Positions 1 through 6,759 are shown, numbered from the stretch's first letter. The stretch: 8,509 nt of DNA from Prevotellamassilia sp. (GCA_009775705.1 VSQE01000090.1:1-8509), one strand, 5' to 3'. The notes: generated from the sequence alone by a model not told the origin. Translations and numbers: made by a program.

Positions 1-40
1 TTAGGGCTGACTCCTGCAATAGGTGTCAGCCCTAATTTTT
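1..40. terminator. Hairpin terminator at the left edge, downstream of secA
   Basis: Bases 1-15 pair with 21-35 (14 of 15 pairs, one T-T mismatch at 12/24) around the 5-nt loop GCAAT, and five T residues follow on the plus strand (36-40). This is the form of an intrinsic terminator. The visible T-run serves plus-strand transcription coming from the left, which suggests a convergent gene outside the window. secA runs leftward and its stop lies about 90 nt away, so the same stem probably ends the secA transcript too. The bases that would form its own U-tract lie before position 1 and cannot be seen. Confidence 0.7.
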
Positions 41-125
41 CAATCGCTCAAAAAAAGTTTAGCGGACAGTAATAGTTCAATACAAGCTCTCCGGGGAATT
101 TTTCAGAATTTTACCGGAAGGAATG

Positions 126-3100
126 TTATACCAGTCCCTTTCCGTGACAATTCTTGAATTTCTTTCCGCTGCCGCAGGGACAAGCATCATTCCGGTTGGG
201 AATCTTGTCCTTGACAATGGGTTGCTGCTGGTTTTCGCGGGTGTCGTGCTGTGCGGCTTCGCGGCTGCCATCCTCTTCCAGGTTCTCGTGTGTTTCGGTG
301 TACTGGGGCTGCTGTCGGGCCGGCTCGGCCGGGGCCTGCTGGAGATCTTCGGGAGCTTGTACCGGAATCTGTCCGCGCATCAGCGTGGAGATGGTGGAAT
401 TGTTCACACGGTTTACCATAGCATCGAAGAGTTTCACGCTTTCAAGTTTGAAGATGAGGAGCGGATCTTTCTGTTCGTACGAGGCGTTCTGAACGGATTT
501 TTTCAGTTCGTCGAGTTCGCGGAGATTCTCTTTCCAAGCATCATCGATGTTGTGCAGGAGAATTGCTTTCTCAAAATCGCGTACCACGGCGCGGCTTTCC
601 GTCTCGTAGGCCTCTTTGAGGTTGGTGCGGATGTTATAGACCAGTTTGCCGTCGGTGATGGGTACTGCGATGTTCTCGTAGATCTGTCCCTGATTTTCAT
701 AAACGTCCTTGATGACGGGGACGGCGATCTGTGCCATGCGGTCTGTCTTCCGTTTGAAGTTGGCCAATGCGGCCTGGAAAGACTGTTCGTAAAGATCTTC
801 GCGGCGTTTGGAGTCGAATTCCTGTTCCGTGAAGGGCACTTCCATCGCCATGATCTCGATGAACTGGTCGCGGCAGCCGGCATAGTCGTTGTTGGAGATG
901 ATATTGATGACGCGGTCCCACATCATGTTGGAAATGTCCATGCCGATGCGTTCGCCCATCAATGCGTGGCGGCGCTTTTCGTAGATGACGGTGCGCTGCT
1001 TGTTCATCACATCATCGTATTCGAGCAGGCGTTTGCGGATACCGAAGTTATTCTCCTCCACCTTCTTCTGGGCACGTTCGATGCTGTTATTTATCATCTT
1101 CGCCTCGATCATTTCTCCTTCCTTGAAGCCCAGTTTGTCCATAACGCGGGCAATGCGTTCGCTGGCGAAGAGGCGCATCAGATTGTCTTCCAGCGATACG
1201 AAGAATACGGACGATCCCGGATCGCCCTGACGGCCGGCACGTCCGCGGAGCTGGCGGTCAACGCGGCGGCTCTCGTGGCGTTCGGTACCGATGATGGCAA
1301 GTCCGCCTGCCTCTTTCACTTCATCGCTCAGCTTGATGTCGGTTCCGCGGCCTGCCATGTTGGTGGCGATGGTGACGGCTCCTAAGCGGCCTTCTTTCTC
1401 CACCTTGTTTCCGTTCTCGTCTTCCGTGACAATTTTGCCCGGAGTGCTCTGACCGGCCAGGGCTACGATGTCTGCTTCCTTCTGGTGAAGTTTCGCATTG
1501 AGCACGTTGTGCGGAATCTTGCGGAGCTGGAGCATCCGGCTCAGCAATTCGGACACTTCCACGCTGGTGGTACCCACCAGTACGGGACGGCCTGAATTGC
1601 GCATCTTGACAATTTCCTCGATGACGGCCGCGTATTTTTCGCGCTTTGTCTTGTAGACACGGTCATTCATGTCTTCGCGGATCACGGGGCGGTTGGTCGG
1701 GATCTCCACCACATCGAGTTTATAGATGTTCCAGAACTCTCCGGCTTCCGTGACGGCCGTTCCGGTCATACCAGACAGCTTGTGGTACATGCGGAAATAA
1801 TTCTGCAATGTGATGGTGGCGAAAGTCTGTGTGGCAGCCTCGATCTTTACGTGTTCTTTTGCTTCGACAGCCTGGTGCAGTCCGTCGCTCCATCTGCGTC
1901 CTTCCATGATACGGCCGGTCTGCTCGTCCACGATCTTCACCTGGCCGTCCATGACTACATATTCCTCATTGATGCGGAACATGGTGTAGGCTTTGAGCAG
2001 TTGCAGGATGGTGTGAACGCGTTCGCTTTTGACGGCATATTCGGAAAGGATGGCATCTTTCCGGTTCAGGCGTTCCTCATCGCTGAGCGATGTGTTGGCT
2101 TCGAGGGACGAGAGTTCGGCAGTGATGTCGGGGACAATGAAGAGTTGGTCATCGCCTACGGTTTTCGAGAGCCAGGCATATCCTTTGTCTGTCAGGTCTA
2201 CGGAGTGCAGTTTCTCGTCTACTACAAAATAGAGGGGATCTGTAGCCTCGGGCATACGCTTGTTGTTGTTCTCCATGTAGATCTCTTCTGTCTTGAGCAT
2301 TCCGGCCTTGATTCCGGTTTCGGAGAGAAACTTGATGAGCGGGTTGTTCTTGGGAAGTGCCTTGTGGGAACGGAACAGCTGGAGGAAACCTTCTTCTTCT
2401 TTCTTCTTGTCGCCGGAGGTGATGAGCTGTTTGGCTTCGGCCAGATATTGGGTGGCCAGTTGCCGCTGTACCCCCACGAGCTTTTCCACCAGAGGCTGGT
2501 ATTGCTCGAACAGCTGGTCGTCGCCCTTCGGCACCGGACCGGAGATGATGAGCGGCGTACGGGCATCGTCAATCAATACCGAGTCCACCTCATCGACGAT
2601 GGCGTAGTTATGTTTGCGCTGTACGAGGTCTGCCGGCGACATGGCCATGTTGTCGCGCAGGTAGTCGAAACCGAATTCGTTGTTCGTACCGAAAGTGATG
2701 TCGGCCTGATAGGCACGGCGACGGGCGGCGGAATTGGGCTGGTGTCTGTCGATGCAGTCCACGCTCAGACCGTGGAACATGTAGAGCGGCCCCATCCATT
2801 CCGAGTCACGTTTGGCCAGATAGTCGTTGACCGTCACGACGTGTACGCCGTTGCCCGTCAGGGCGTTCAGGAATACCGGCAGTGTGGCCACGAGCGTCTT
2901 TCCTTCTCCGGTAGCCATTTCCGCAATCTTTCCCTGGTGGAGCACCACTCCTCCGAAGAGCTGCACGTCATAATGGACCATGTTCCATTGCATGTCATTG
3001 CCGCCGGCGGTCCAGTGGTTCTGGTAGACGGCCTTGTCGCCTTCAATGCGTACGAAGTCGCGGGTAGTGGCCAGTTCGCGGTCAAAGTCGGTGGCCGTTA

Positions 3101-3485
3101 CTTCTATTTCCGGATTTTCAGAAAAGCGCCGGGCCGTTTCCTTCACGATGGAGAAGGCTGCGGGCAATGCTTCGTCGAGTGCTTTCTCATAGCGGTCCAG
3201 CACTTCTTTCTCCAGTTTGTCTATTTGGTTGAATACCAGTTCGCGGTCTTCAAGCGGAGTGTTTTCGATGGTTCCTTTCAGTTCTTCGATTTTGGTTTTC
3301 AGGTCATCGGCCGAACTCTGGATGTTGTGTTGTAGTTCTTTGGTTTTGGCACGCAGTCCGTCGTTGTCGAGAGACTGGATGGCGGGGTAGGCGGCTTTCA
3401 CCTTTTCCACCCAGGGCTGGATGAGTTTCATGTCGCGGGTAGACTTGTTGCCAAAGAGTTTACTCAGAAAATTGTTGAAATTCAT
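126..3485 (-). CDS. secA: Preprotein translocase ATPase subunit SecA
   Basis: SecA is the cytoplasmic ATPase that pushes unfolded preproteins through the SecYEG channel. The 1119-residue product carries Walker A (MATGEGKT, residues 190-197), the DEAD-type Walker B box (DEVD, 298-301) followed by DDARTPLIISG, the GRGTDIKL motif near 712-719, and the helicase motif QLRGRAGRQGDPG (745-757). The helical scaffold follows (IDDAWKENLREL, about 980-991). A Q/P/E-rich linker (about 1040-1092) leads to a C-terminal zinc-binding tail with C1102, C1104, C1113 and H1114, which in other bacteria contacts SecB or the membrane. It is longer than E. coli SecA (901 residues). The extra length includes a charged helical insert at about 55-105 and an enlarged segment at about 335-500, as in other Bacteroidetes. 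The ATG at 3485 gives the usual N-terminus (FLSKLFGNKSTRDMK) and follows an A/T-rich leader. It is the last gene of the apparent operon. Confidence 0.98.
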   Translation of the reverse strand: MNFNNFLSKLFGNKSTRDMKLIQPWVEKVKAAYPAIQSLDNDGLRAKTKELQHNIQSSADDLKTKIEELKGTIENTPLEDRELVFNQIDKLEKEVLDRYEKALDEALPAAFSIVKETARRFSENPEIEVTATDFDRELATTRDFVRIEGDKAVYQNHWTAGGNDMQWNMVHYDVQLFGGVVLHQGKIAEMATGEGKTLVATLPVFLNALTGNGVHVVTVNDYLAKRDSEWMGPLYMFHGLSVDCIDRHQPNSAARRRAYQADITFGTNNEFGFDYLRDNMAMSPADLVQRKHNYAIVDEVDSVLIDDARTPLIISGPVPKGDDQLFEQYQPLVEKLVGVQRQLATQYLAEAKQLITSGDKKKEEEGFLQLFRSHKALPKNNPLIKFLSETGIKAGMLKTEEIYMENNNKRMPEATDPLYFVVDEKLHSVDLTDKGYAWLSKTVGDDQLFIVPDITAELSSLEANTSLSDEERLNRKDAILSEYAVKSERVHTILQLLKAYTMFRINEEYVVMDGQVKIVDEQTGRIMEGRRWSDGLHQAVEAKEHVKIEAATQTFATITLQNYFRMYHKLSGMTGTAVTEAGEFWNIYKLDVVEIPTNRPVIREDMNDRVYKTKREKYAAVIEEIVKMRNSGRPVLVGTTSVEVSELLSRMLQLRKIPHNVLNAKLHQKEADIVALAGQSTPGKIVTEDENGNKVEKEGRLGAVTIATNMAGRGTDIKLSDEVKEAGGLAIIGTERHESRRVDRQLRGRAGRQGDPGSSVFFVSLEDNLMRLFASERIARVMDKLGFKEGEMIEAKMINNSIERAQKKVEENNFGIRKRLLEYDDVMNKQRTVIYEKRRHALMGERIGMDISNMMWDRVINIISNNDYAGCRDQFIEIMAMEVPFTEQEFDSKRREDLYEQSFQAALANFKRKTDRMAQIAVPVIKDVYENQGQIYENIAVPITDGKLVYNIRTNLKEAYETESRAVVRDFEKAILLHNIDDAWKENLRELDELKKSVQNASYEQKDPLLIFKLESVKLFDAMVNRVNNSTISTLMRGQIPVQAPEDLQQAPAEPARQQPQYTETHENLEEDGSREAAQHDTRENQQQPIVKDKIPNRNDACPCGSGKKFKNCHGKGLV

Positions 3486-3535
3486 ATGGTTGTTTTTATT
3501 TTATTCTGTTTGGGTTGATAGGGTTCCGTAATGTT

Positions 3536-5131
3536 TCAGAAAGCCAAAGGGGCTTTGTCGCAGGCGTTCGGTGCCCGGATACGCATGGTTTCCGACAAGG
3601 TCGGGGCGATATAGTCCACAGAGACCGGAGTGCCTATCGTATCGGCCGGAATGCCGTAGCCGTAAAAAATGACGGGAAAGGGTACGTAGGATTCGCGCAC
3701 CAGCTGGTTCTCGCGTGTGTCTTCGTTTATATAGCGCCATCCGGGAGCCACCTCTATGGTGATGTCGCCCGAGTAGCGTGGATTATATCCGTTGCGGATG
3801 CGGCTGATGCCCGGAGTCCATGCTCCCTGCAAGAGGCGTTGCGAGGTGTAGACATCCTTTACGCCGCTCAGCTGGAGCAGGAAATCCTGGGTGCGTTCCA
3901 TCACTTCCGCCAGGTTCAGTTGCTTGTCCTCTATCAACTTGTGGTTGAGGTAGAGTTGGGTGCCGAAACTGGCTTCAATGTATTCGCCTTGTCCGTACAC
4001 GGCGATGAGGTACATGTTGAGCAGGGCGGAGGCGCGCCGCACATCGAATTTCCCTGTGGGGATGCGGTATTGTGACAGGTCGGAGTTCTCGACATCGGCA
4101 TAGCCGGTCGAAGTGAGGACGAAGAGGGCGTTCTCACGTCCTACCTTGCGTTCCACGGCTGTCAGAAGGTTGGCCAGTGCACGGTCCAGCCGCACATAGG
4201 TGTCCTGCAATTCCATCGGGGCCTCGCCGGCCGGCCGATGTTCGTAGTTTCCGGCATAGAACGTCACAGCCAGATAGTCTGTGATGCCGTCGGTTCCGAT
4301 CAGGGTGCCTTCTATGCAGCCGTTAGCCGTGGCAGCCACCTCTTCGTTGACGAGTCCGCTGGTCTTGAAGGCGGCAAAGCGGCTGTCTCCTTTGAACTTA
4401 TGGGCAAAGGGCTTTTTCATTCCTCCCGAAAGGAAGTAGCTGAAGTTGCCCACCAGATCGGACGAGGGCTTCCAGGTCACGGATTGCAACAACCGGTCAA
4501 TGGAATGCAGTTCGTTGCGCACGTTGGCCCAGCCCGGCAGTGCTCCGTAATAGGACGTGGAGCACCAGCGGCCGGTGCGGTCGTCTATCCACACCGCGCC
4601 GTCGGCAGCATGGCCGGCTGTCAGGATGGCCGATTCGCGGAAGGGGGCGACGGCATAGACCAGCGCCTTGCCTTCGGTTGCCACTTTCAGTTCGTCACCT
4701 ACGGTCGATACACCCAGAAACGTCGGTGCGGAGGCATCGGTGGTTCCCGTTCCCGAAAAAGCCTTGTCATCTACGCAGAATACGGGGCGTAAGGTTGCAC
4801 GGTCCAGCCATTTAAGGCCTACGATGCCGTGGTTGCAGGGAGCGGTTCCTGTGGCCACCGATGCCGCGGCCGATGCGCGGTCGGGCCTTGCCTGAGGATA
4901 TTCGGCCTGGGTGTAGACGCGGCCTTCGCGCAGCAGACGGCGGAAGCCTTCATCGCCGTAGAGCGGCATGAAGGCGTTCAGGTAGTCCGAGCGGAGCTGG
5001 TCTATCAGTATGTTCACCACCACTTTCGGTACGGCTGTCTTGCCATCGGGAGTGCTGGCTCCGGCGGGGGCCAGTGCCGTCATGACGGCCAGCAGGGACA
5101 GCAGAAAGTGATTCTTGTGATTATTATTCAT
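3536..5131 (-). CDS. Exported alkaline phosphatase/phosphodiesterase-fold protein, probably catalytically inactive
   Basis: The 531-residue product begins with a signal peptide (basic start, hydrophobic core LLSLLAVMTALAP, likely cleavage after AGA at about residue 25), so it should be periplasmic. The family is the alkaline phosphatase superfamily (type I phosphodiesterase, PafA-like). The first metal ligand is present (ILIDQLRSDYL, D44), as are the scaffold motifs VATGTAPCNHGIVG (92-105), DYLAVTFYAG (285-294), LFVLT (336-340) and PVIFYGYGIPAD (486-497). The catalytic positions are not. By analogy with PafA, the Thr nucleophile falls at R85, the active-site Asn at L106, the D-x3-H pair at N295/R299 and the Asp-His pair in S341-T342-G343, and the final His motif (THG) is absent from 470-485. 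The frame is intact over a normal length, so the gene is not decaying. It probably binds a ligand or partner rather than hydrolysing phosphate esters. It lies 35 bp after the DUF4105 gene and 50 bp before secA, and is probably cotranscribed with both. Confidence 0.85.
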   Translation of the reverse strand: MNNNHKNHFLLSLLAVMTALAPAGASTPDGKTAVPKVVVNILIDQLRSDYLNAFMPLYGDEGFRRLLREGRVYTQAEYPQARPDRASAAASVATGTAPCNHGIVGLKWLDRATLRPVFCVDDKAFSGTGTTDASAPTFLGVSTVGDELKVATEGKALVYAVAPFRESAILTAGHAADGAVWIDDRTGRWCSTSYYGALPGWANVRNELHSIDRLLQSVTWKPSSDLVGNFSYFLSGGMKKPFAHKFKGDSRFAAFKTSGLVNEEVAATANGCIEGTLIGTDGITDYLAVTFYAGNYEHRPAGEAPMELQDTYVRLDRALANLLTAVERKVGRENALFVLTSTGYADVENSDLSQYRIPTGKFDVRRASALLNMYLIAVYGQGEYIEASFGTQLYLNHKLIEDKQLNLAEVMERTQDFLLQLSGVKDVYTSQRLLQGAWTPGISRIRNGYNPRYSGDITIEVAPGWRYINEDTRENQLVRESYVPFPVIFYGYGIPADTIGTPVSVDYIAPTLSETMRIRAPNACDKAPLAF

Positions 5132-5166
5132 GAAGGGGCTTTATTATATCTTATCTGTATATGTCC

Positions 5167-6390
5167 TTATGTACGCTGAGCGGGAAGAAGGTAGCCGGGC
5201 CACTGGTGAAACAGGTTCCCCCTGATGATCAGGATCAGGGCCAGCGGGTAAATTGCCGCAGGAAATTGCTGTATGCCGAAGATGCCTGCCAGCAGGACTA
5301 TTCCTGCCGATATTCCCATTACGTCATAGTAGCAGTCGCGTTTTCCGTGGCGGATGCGCCATATCCTGACAGGAAGCCACAGTAGCGGCAGCGGGTTGAG
5401 CAGCAGGATGAGCCAGTTGCTGTCCACGGCCGGATGTGCGGAACCGAAGAACAGGAAGGTCACGATGCAGCCCGTCAGCCCCTGTATTGTCATGAGCAGG
5501 GCATCGAATTGCCAGCAGACGGAGCCTCGTCTGTACTCGCGGATTGCCGTGGCAATGGCAAGCAACAGCAACAGGCTCATTGTCAGCAATGGCCAGGGTA
5601 AGGGAGTGTCGGGCCGGAGGTGGGCATCATCGAGAGGAATGTTCTCGTCCAGCACCAGCGGATGCGTTGTTCCGTCCGGAGCGACGATGCGCGCCTCGCG
5701 CAGGTATCGTTCGGCATAGAGAGGCGCGAACATTTGCCGGCGGGTGTCTAACGGGCGGTCCACTTCCGTGCCCAAGAGCAAGTCTTGCCCGAAGGAGTAC
5801 CAAGGACTGACGGCCGCATATTGGTGGATGATGTCTCGGTAGGTGCGTTTCTCTTTGGATACGGGCCAAACCACCCGTCCTTCCATGCAACTCTCGATAT
5901 CGTCAATTACGCGGGTGGTACAGTTATCGTACAGGAAGTTGTAGCGGTAGGTCCATCCTTTTTGCGACATGATGGAGTCAATCCGCCGGCAGAGCCGTTC
6001 CTTTTCCGCATGTGTCAGGTTCAGAATCTGCTCGCTTACACTTCGCCGGTCACTCCTGTAGGCTGTCAAGAATGCCTCAAAAGGAATGGCGCCGAGCCAG
6101 TAGTCTGTCTCACCCCGTACAAAGCGGCTGACGAAATGCGGACGGTTGAAACTGAACATCCCGTAGTTGAACACCATGTCGTAGTCCGTTTCCACGTTTT
6201 TGATGCGCAATGCAGTGTGACCGTACAGTTCATACACGCTTTGTCCCGGTCCGCAGGTCAGTATGCTGATTTTCCACCGTCTTGTGCTGTTTTCTGTTCC
6301 TTCGGCACGACTTGTGAAAAAGGTCGTGGCAAGGAGCAGCGATAGCAGGAGAAGGTGTAGCGTATGGCTTTTGTTGCAGACTGTGTTCAT
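5167..6390 (-). CDS. DUF4105 (Lnb N-terminal periplasmic domain) membrane protein
   Basis: The 407-residue product starts with a signal peptide or anchor (LHLLLLSLLLATTFF, about residues 11-25). The soluble domain, about 35-235, matches the DUF4105/Lnb_N family by memory: it has SVYELYGHTALRI with H58 and YNFLYDNCTTR with C157. A conserved His and Cys in these contexts recall the NlpC/P60-like papain fold, so a periplasmic peptidase or amidase-like activity is possible but unproven. The C-terminal third holds about five membrane segments (near 266-283, 296-316, 325-341, 355-372 and 376-390), so the domain is tethered to the inner membrane. I chose the ATG at 6390; an in-frame TTG at 6408 would add six residues but lies in poor context. 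It is the first gene of the apparent operon with the phosphatase-fold gene and secA, about 93 nt downstream of the start predicted for promoter P1. The substrate is unknown. Confidence 0.85.
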   Translation of the reverse strand: MNTVCNKSHTLHLLLLSLLLATTFFTSRAEGTENSTRRWKISILTCGPGQSVYELYGHTALRIKNVETDYDMVFNYGMFSFNRPHFVSRFVRGETDYWLGAIPFEAFLTAYRSDRRSVSEQILNLTHAEKERLCRRIDSIMSQKGWTYRYNFLYDNCTTRVIDDIESCMEGRVVWPVSKEKRTYRDIIHQYAAVSPWYSFGQDLLLGTEVDRPLDTRRQMFAPLYAERYLREARIVAPDGTTHPLVLDENIPLDDAHLRPDTPLPWPLLTMSLLLLLAIATAIREYRRGSVCWQFDALLMTIQGLTGCIVTFLFFGSAHPAVDSNWLILLLNPLPLLWLPVRIWRIRHGKRDCYYDVMGISAGIVLLAGIFGIQQFPAAIYPLALILIIRGNLFHQWPGYLLPAQRT

Positions 6391-6483
6391 TTCCCGACAA
6401 AGGTACAAAAATAAAGCGGACAGAACGGTGAACCCCGTGCTTTTTCTTGTGTCCTTTTCCTTTATTTTCCGTTTCGTAACGGC
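6391..6483 (-). other. Predicted 5' leader of the DUF4105-phosphatase-secA operon
   Basis: This runs from the P1 start estimated near 6483 to the ATG at 6390. Close to its 5' end CCGTT/AACGG (6469-6473 with 6478-6482, 4-nt loop) can form a small hairpin, which may protect the 5' end of the mRNA. The rest is purine-rich and unstructured, without a clear Shine-Dalgarno sequence, as is usual in Bacteroidetes. I see no recognisable riboswitch. Confidence 0.4.
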
Positions 6484-6489
6484 CTTTTA

Positions 6490-6521
6490 CAAAATTACGC
6501 ATTTTTAATATCTGTCCCAAA
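6490..6521 (-). promoter_or_regulatory. Promoter P1, Bacteroides type, for the DUF4105-phosphatase-secA operon
   Basis: Read on the minus strand there is a -33 box TTTG (6518-6521), a 20-bp spacer, and a -7 box TAATTTTG (6490-6497) that matches the Bacteroides consensus TAnnTTTG exactly. Transcription should start about 7 nt further on, near 6483, leaving a leader of about 93 nt. No other promoter of comparable quality is seen between here and secA, so P1 probably drives all three genes. Confidence 0.6.
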
Positions 6522-6559
6522 AGTTTAACTTTGACGTTTTTCGGAAAAACTCCGGGATC

Positions 6560-6636
6560 GGACCTTTTTTTCACAAGATAGTATGTTTTTCAAAAAAGAT
6601 AGGACCTTTTTTCAACAAGATCCTATGTTTTTTTCA
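6560..6636. repeat. Tandem duplication with 42-bp period around terminator T2
   Basis: Copy 1 (6560-6592) and copy 2 (6602-6636) share the order GGACC, T-run, CA(A)C, AAGAT, two variable bases, TATG, T-run, CA. They differ mainly in T-run length and at the two bases after AAGAT (AG in copy 1, CC in copy 2). Copy 2 with its flank forms a full hairpin; copy 1 has three adjacent mismatches in the middle of the same stem. This looks like a duplicated terminator of which one copy has lost its stem. Confidence 0.6.
6592..6634. terminator. Intrinsic terminator T2, bidirectional form
   Basis: On the minus strand ATAGGATCTT (6617-6626) pairs with AAGGTCCTAT (6599-6608) in a 10-bp stem with one G-U pair and an 8-nt loop. 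A C and six T residues follow (6592-6597). On the plus strand the same stem is followed by G and seven T residues (6628-6634), so it may stop transcription in both directions. It lies between T1 and promoter P1 and would insulate the secA operon from upstream transcripts. Confidence 0.65.
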
Positions 6637-6648
6637 CGTTAAGTGCCG

Positions 6649-6675
6649 AAAAAAAGCCGCTTTCAGGCGGCTTTT
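6649..6675 (-). terminator. Intrinsic terminator T1
   Basis: On the minus strand AAAAGCCGC (6667-6675) pairs with GCGGCTTTT (6652-6660) around the 6-nt loop CTGAAA, and the T-run continues to seven bases (6649-6655). This is the strongest terminator in the window. It lies about 147 nt after the murF-alr stop and begins about 18 nt after the predicted start of P0, so it could end the murF-alr transcript, a short P0 transcript, or both. Confidence 0.8.
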
Positions 6676-6693
6676 CAGGGTTCTTCTACTTTG
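6649..6693 (-). ncRNA. Possible short RNA from P0 to T1, about 45 nt
   Basis: If P0 fires and T1 works, the product is an RNA of about 45 nt: roughly 18 nt of single strand followed by the T1 hairpin and U-tract. It has no start codon. Read-through to T2 would give about 100 nt. The call rests only on promoter and terminator prediction. The alternative is that P0 reads through as a long, attenuated leader for the DUF4105-secA operon. Confidence 0.25.
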
Positions 6694-6699
6694 CTGGTG

Positions 6700-6731
6700 C
6701 AAAGATAATATATCCGTGGGCGAAAAGCAAA
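6700..6731 (-). promoter_or_regulatory. Promoter P0, Bacteroides type
   Basis: On the minus strand there is a -33 box TTTG (6728-6731), a 20-bp spacer and a -7 box TATCTTTG (6700-6707), followed by C and A. Both boxes fit the Bacteroides consensus exactly, with the same spacing as P1. A 6-bp inverted repeat (CTTTGC 6689-6694, GCAAAG 6699-6704) spans the end of the -7 box and the predicted start near 6693. No gene follows before terminator T1. Confidence 0.6.
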
Positions 6732-6759
6732 TGTTAATTAACATCTGTTAGCTTTTCGC
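6720..6759. repeat. Nested inverted repeat overlapping the P0 -33 box
   Basis: The outer arms GCGAAAAGC (6720-6728) and GCTTTTCGC (6751-6759) are perfectly complementary. Inside them lies the perfect 14-bp palindrome ATGTTAATTAACAT (6731-6744). As RNA this could fold as a long hairpin downstream of murF-alr, although no U-tract follows. As DNA it covers the -33 element of P0 and could be an operator. Confidence 0.6.

Noticed and set aside
45..64. Short inverted repeat CGCT/AGCG around an A/T-rich loop downstream of secA
   Set aside because: Only four pairs, or seven with a bulge, and no T-run follows; the hairpin at 1-35 is far better as a terminator.
88..120. TCCGG/CCGGA arms around two GAATTTT units just after the secA stop
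   Set aside because: Five-bp arms with a long, poorly pairing AT-rich loop and no U-tract; too weak to call.
123..1385. Plus-strand open frame of 420 codons antisense to secA
   Set aside because: It lies entirely inside the clearly real secA gene on the other strand, its product matches no family I know, and long antisense frames are expected opposite genes with this codon bias.
1782..3335. Plus-strand open frame of 517 codons antisense to secA
   Set aside because: It is the mirror of secA codons in a fixed frame relation, rich in V, F and H as is typical of antisense shadows, and no promoter of the TAnnTTTG type was noticed before it.
3486..3535. Possible separate promoter for secA
   Set aside because: The 50-bp gap is A/T-rich near the ATG but has no TAnnTTTG box with a TTTG at proper distance; the A/T-rich part is better read as a translation leader.
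6230..6574. Minus-strand open frame of 114 codons with a very basic N-terminal half, overlapping the start of the DUF4105 gene
   Set aside because: Its start codons lie before or inside the -33/-7 region of P1, so the P1 transcript would lack them, and its second half is the DUF4105 signal-peptide region in another frame. The basic residues come from A/G-rich leader sequence.
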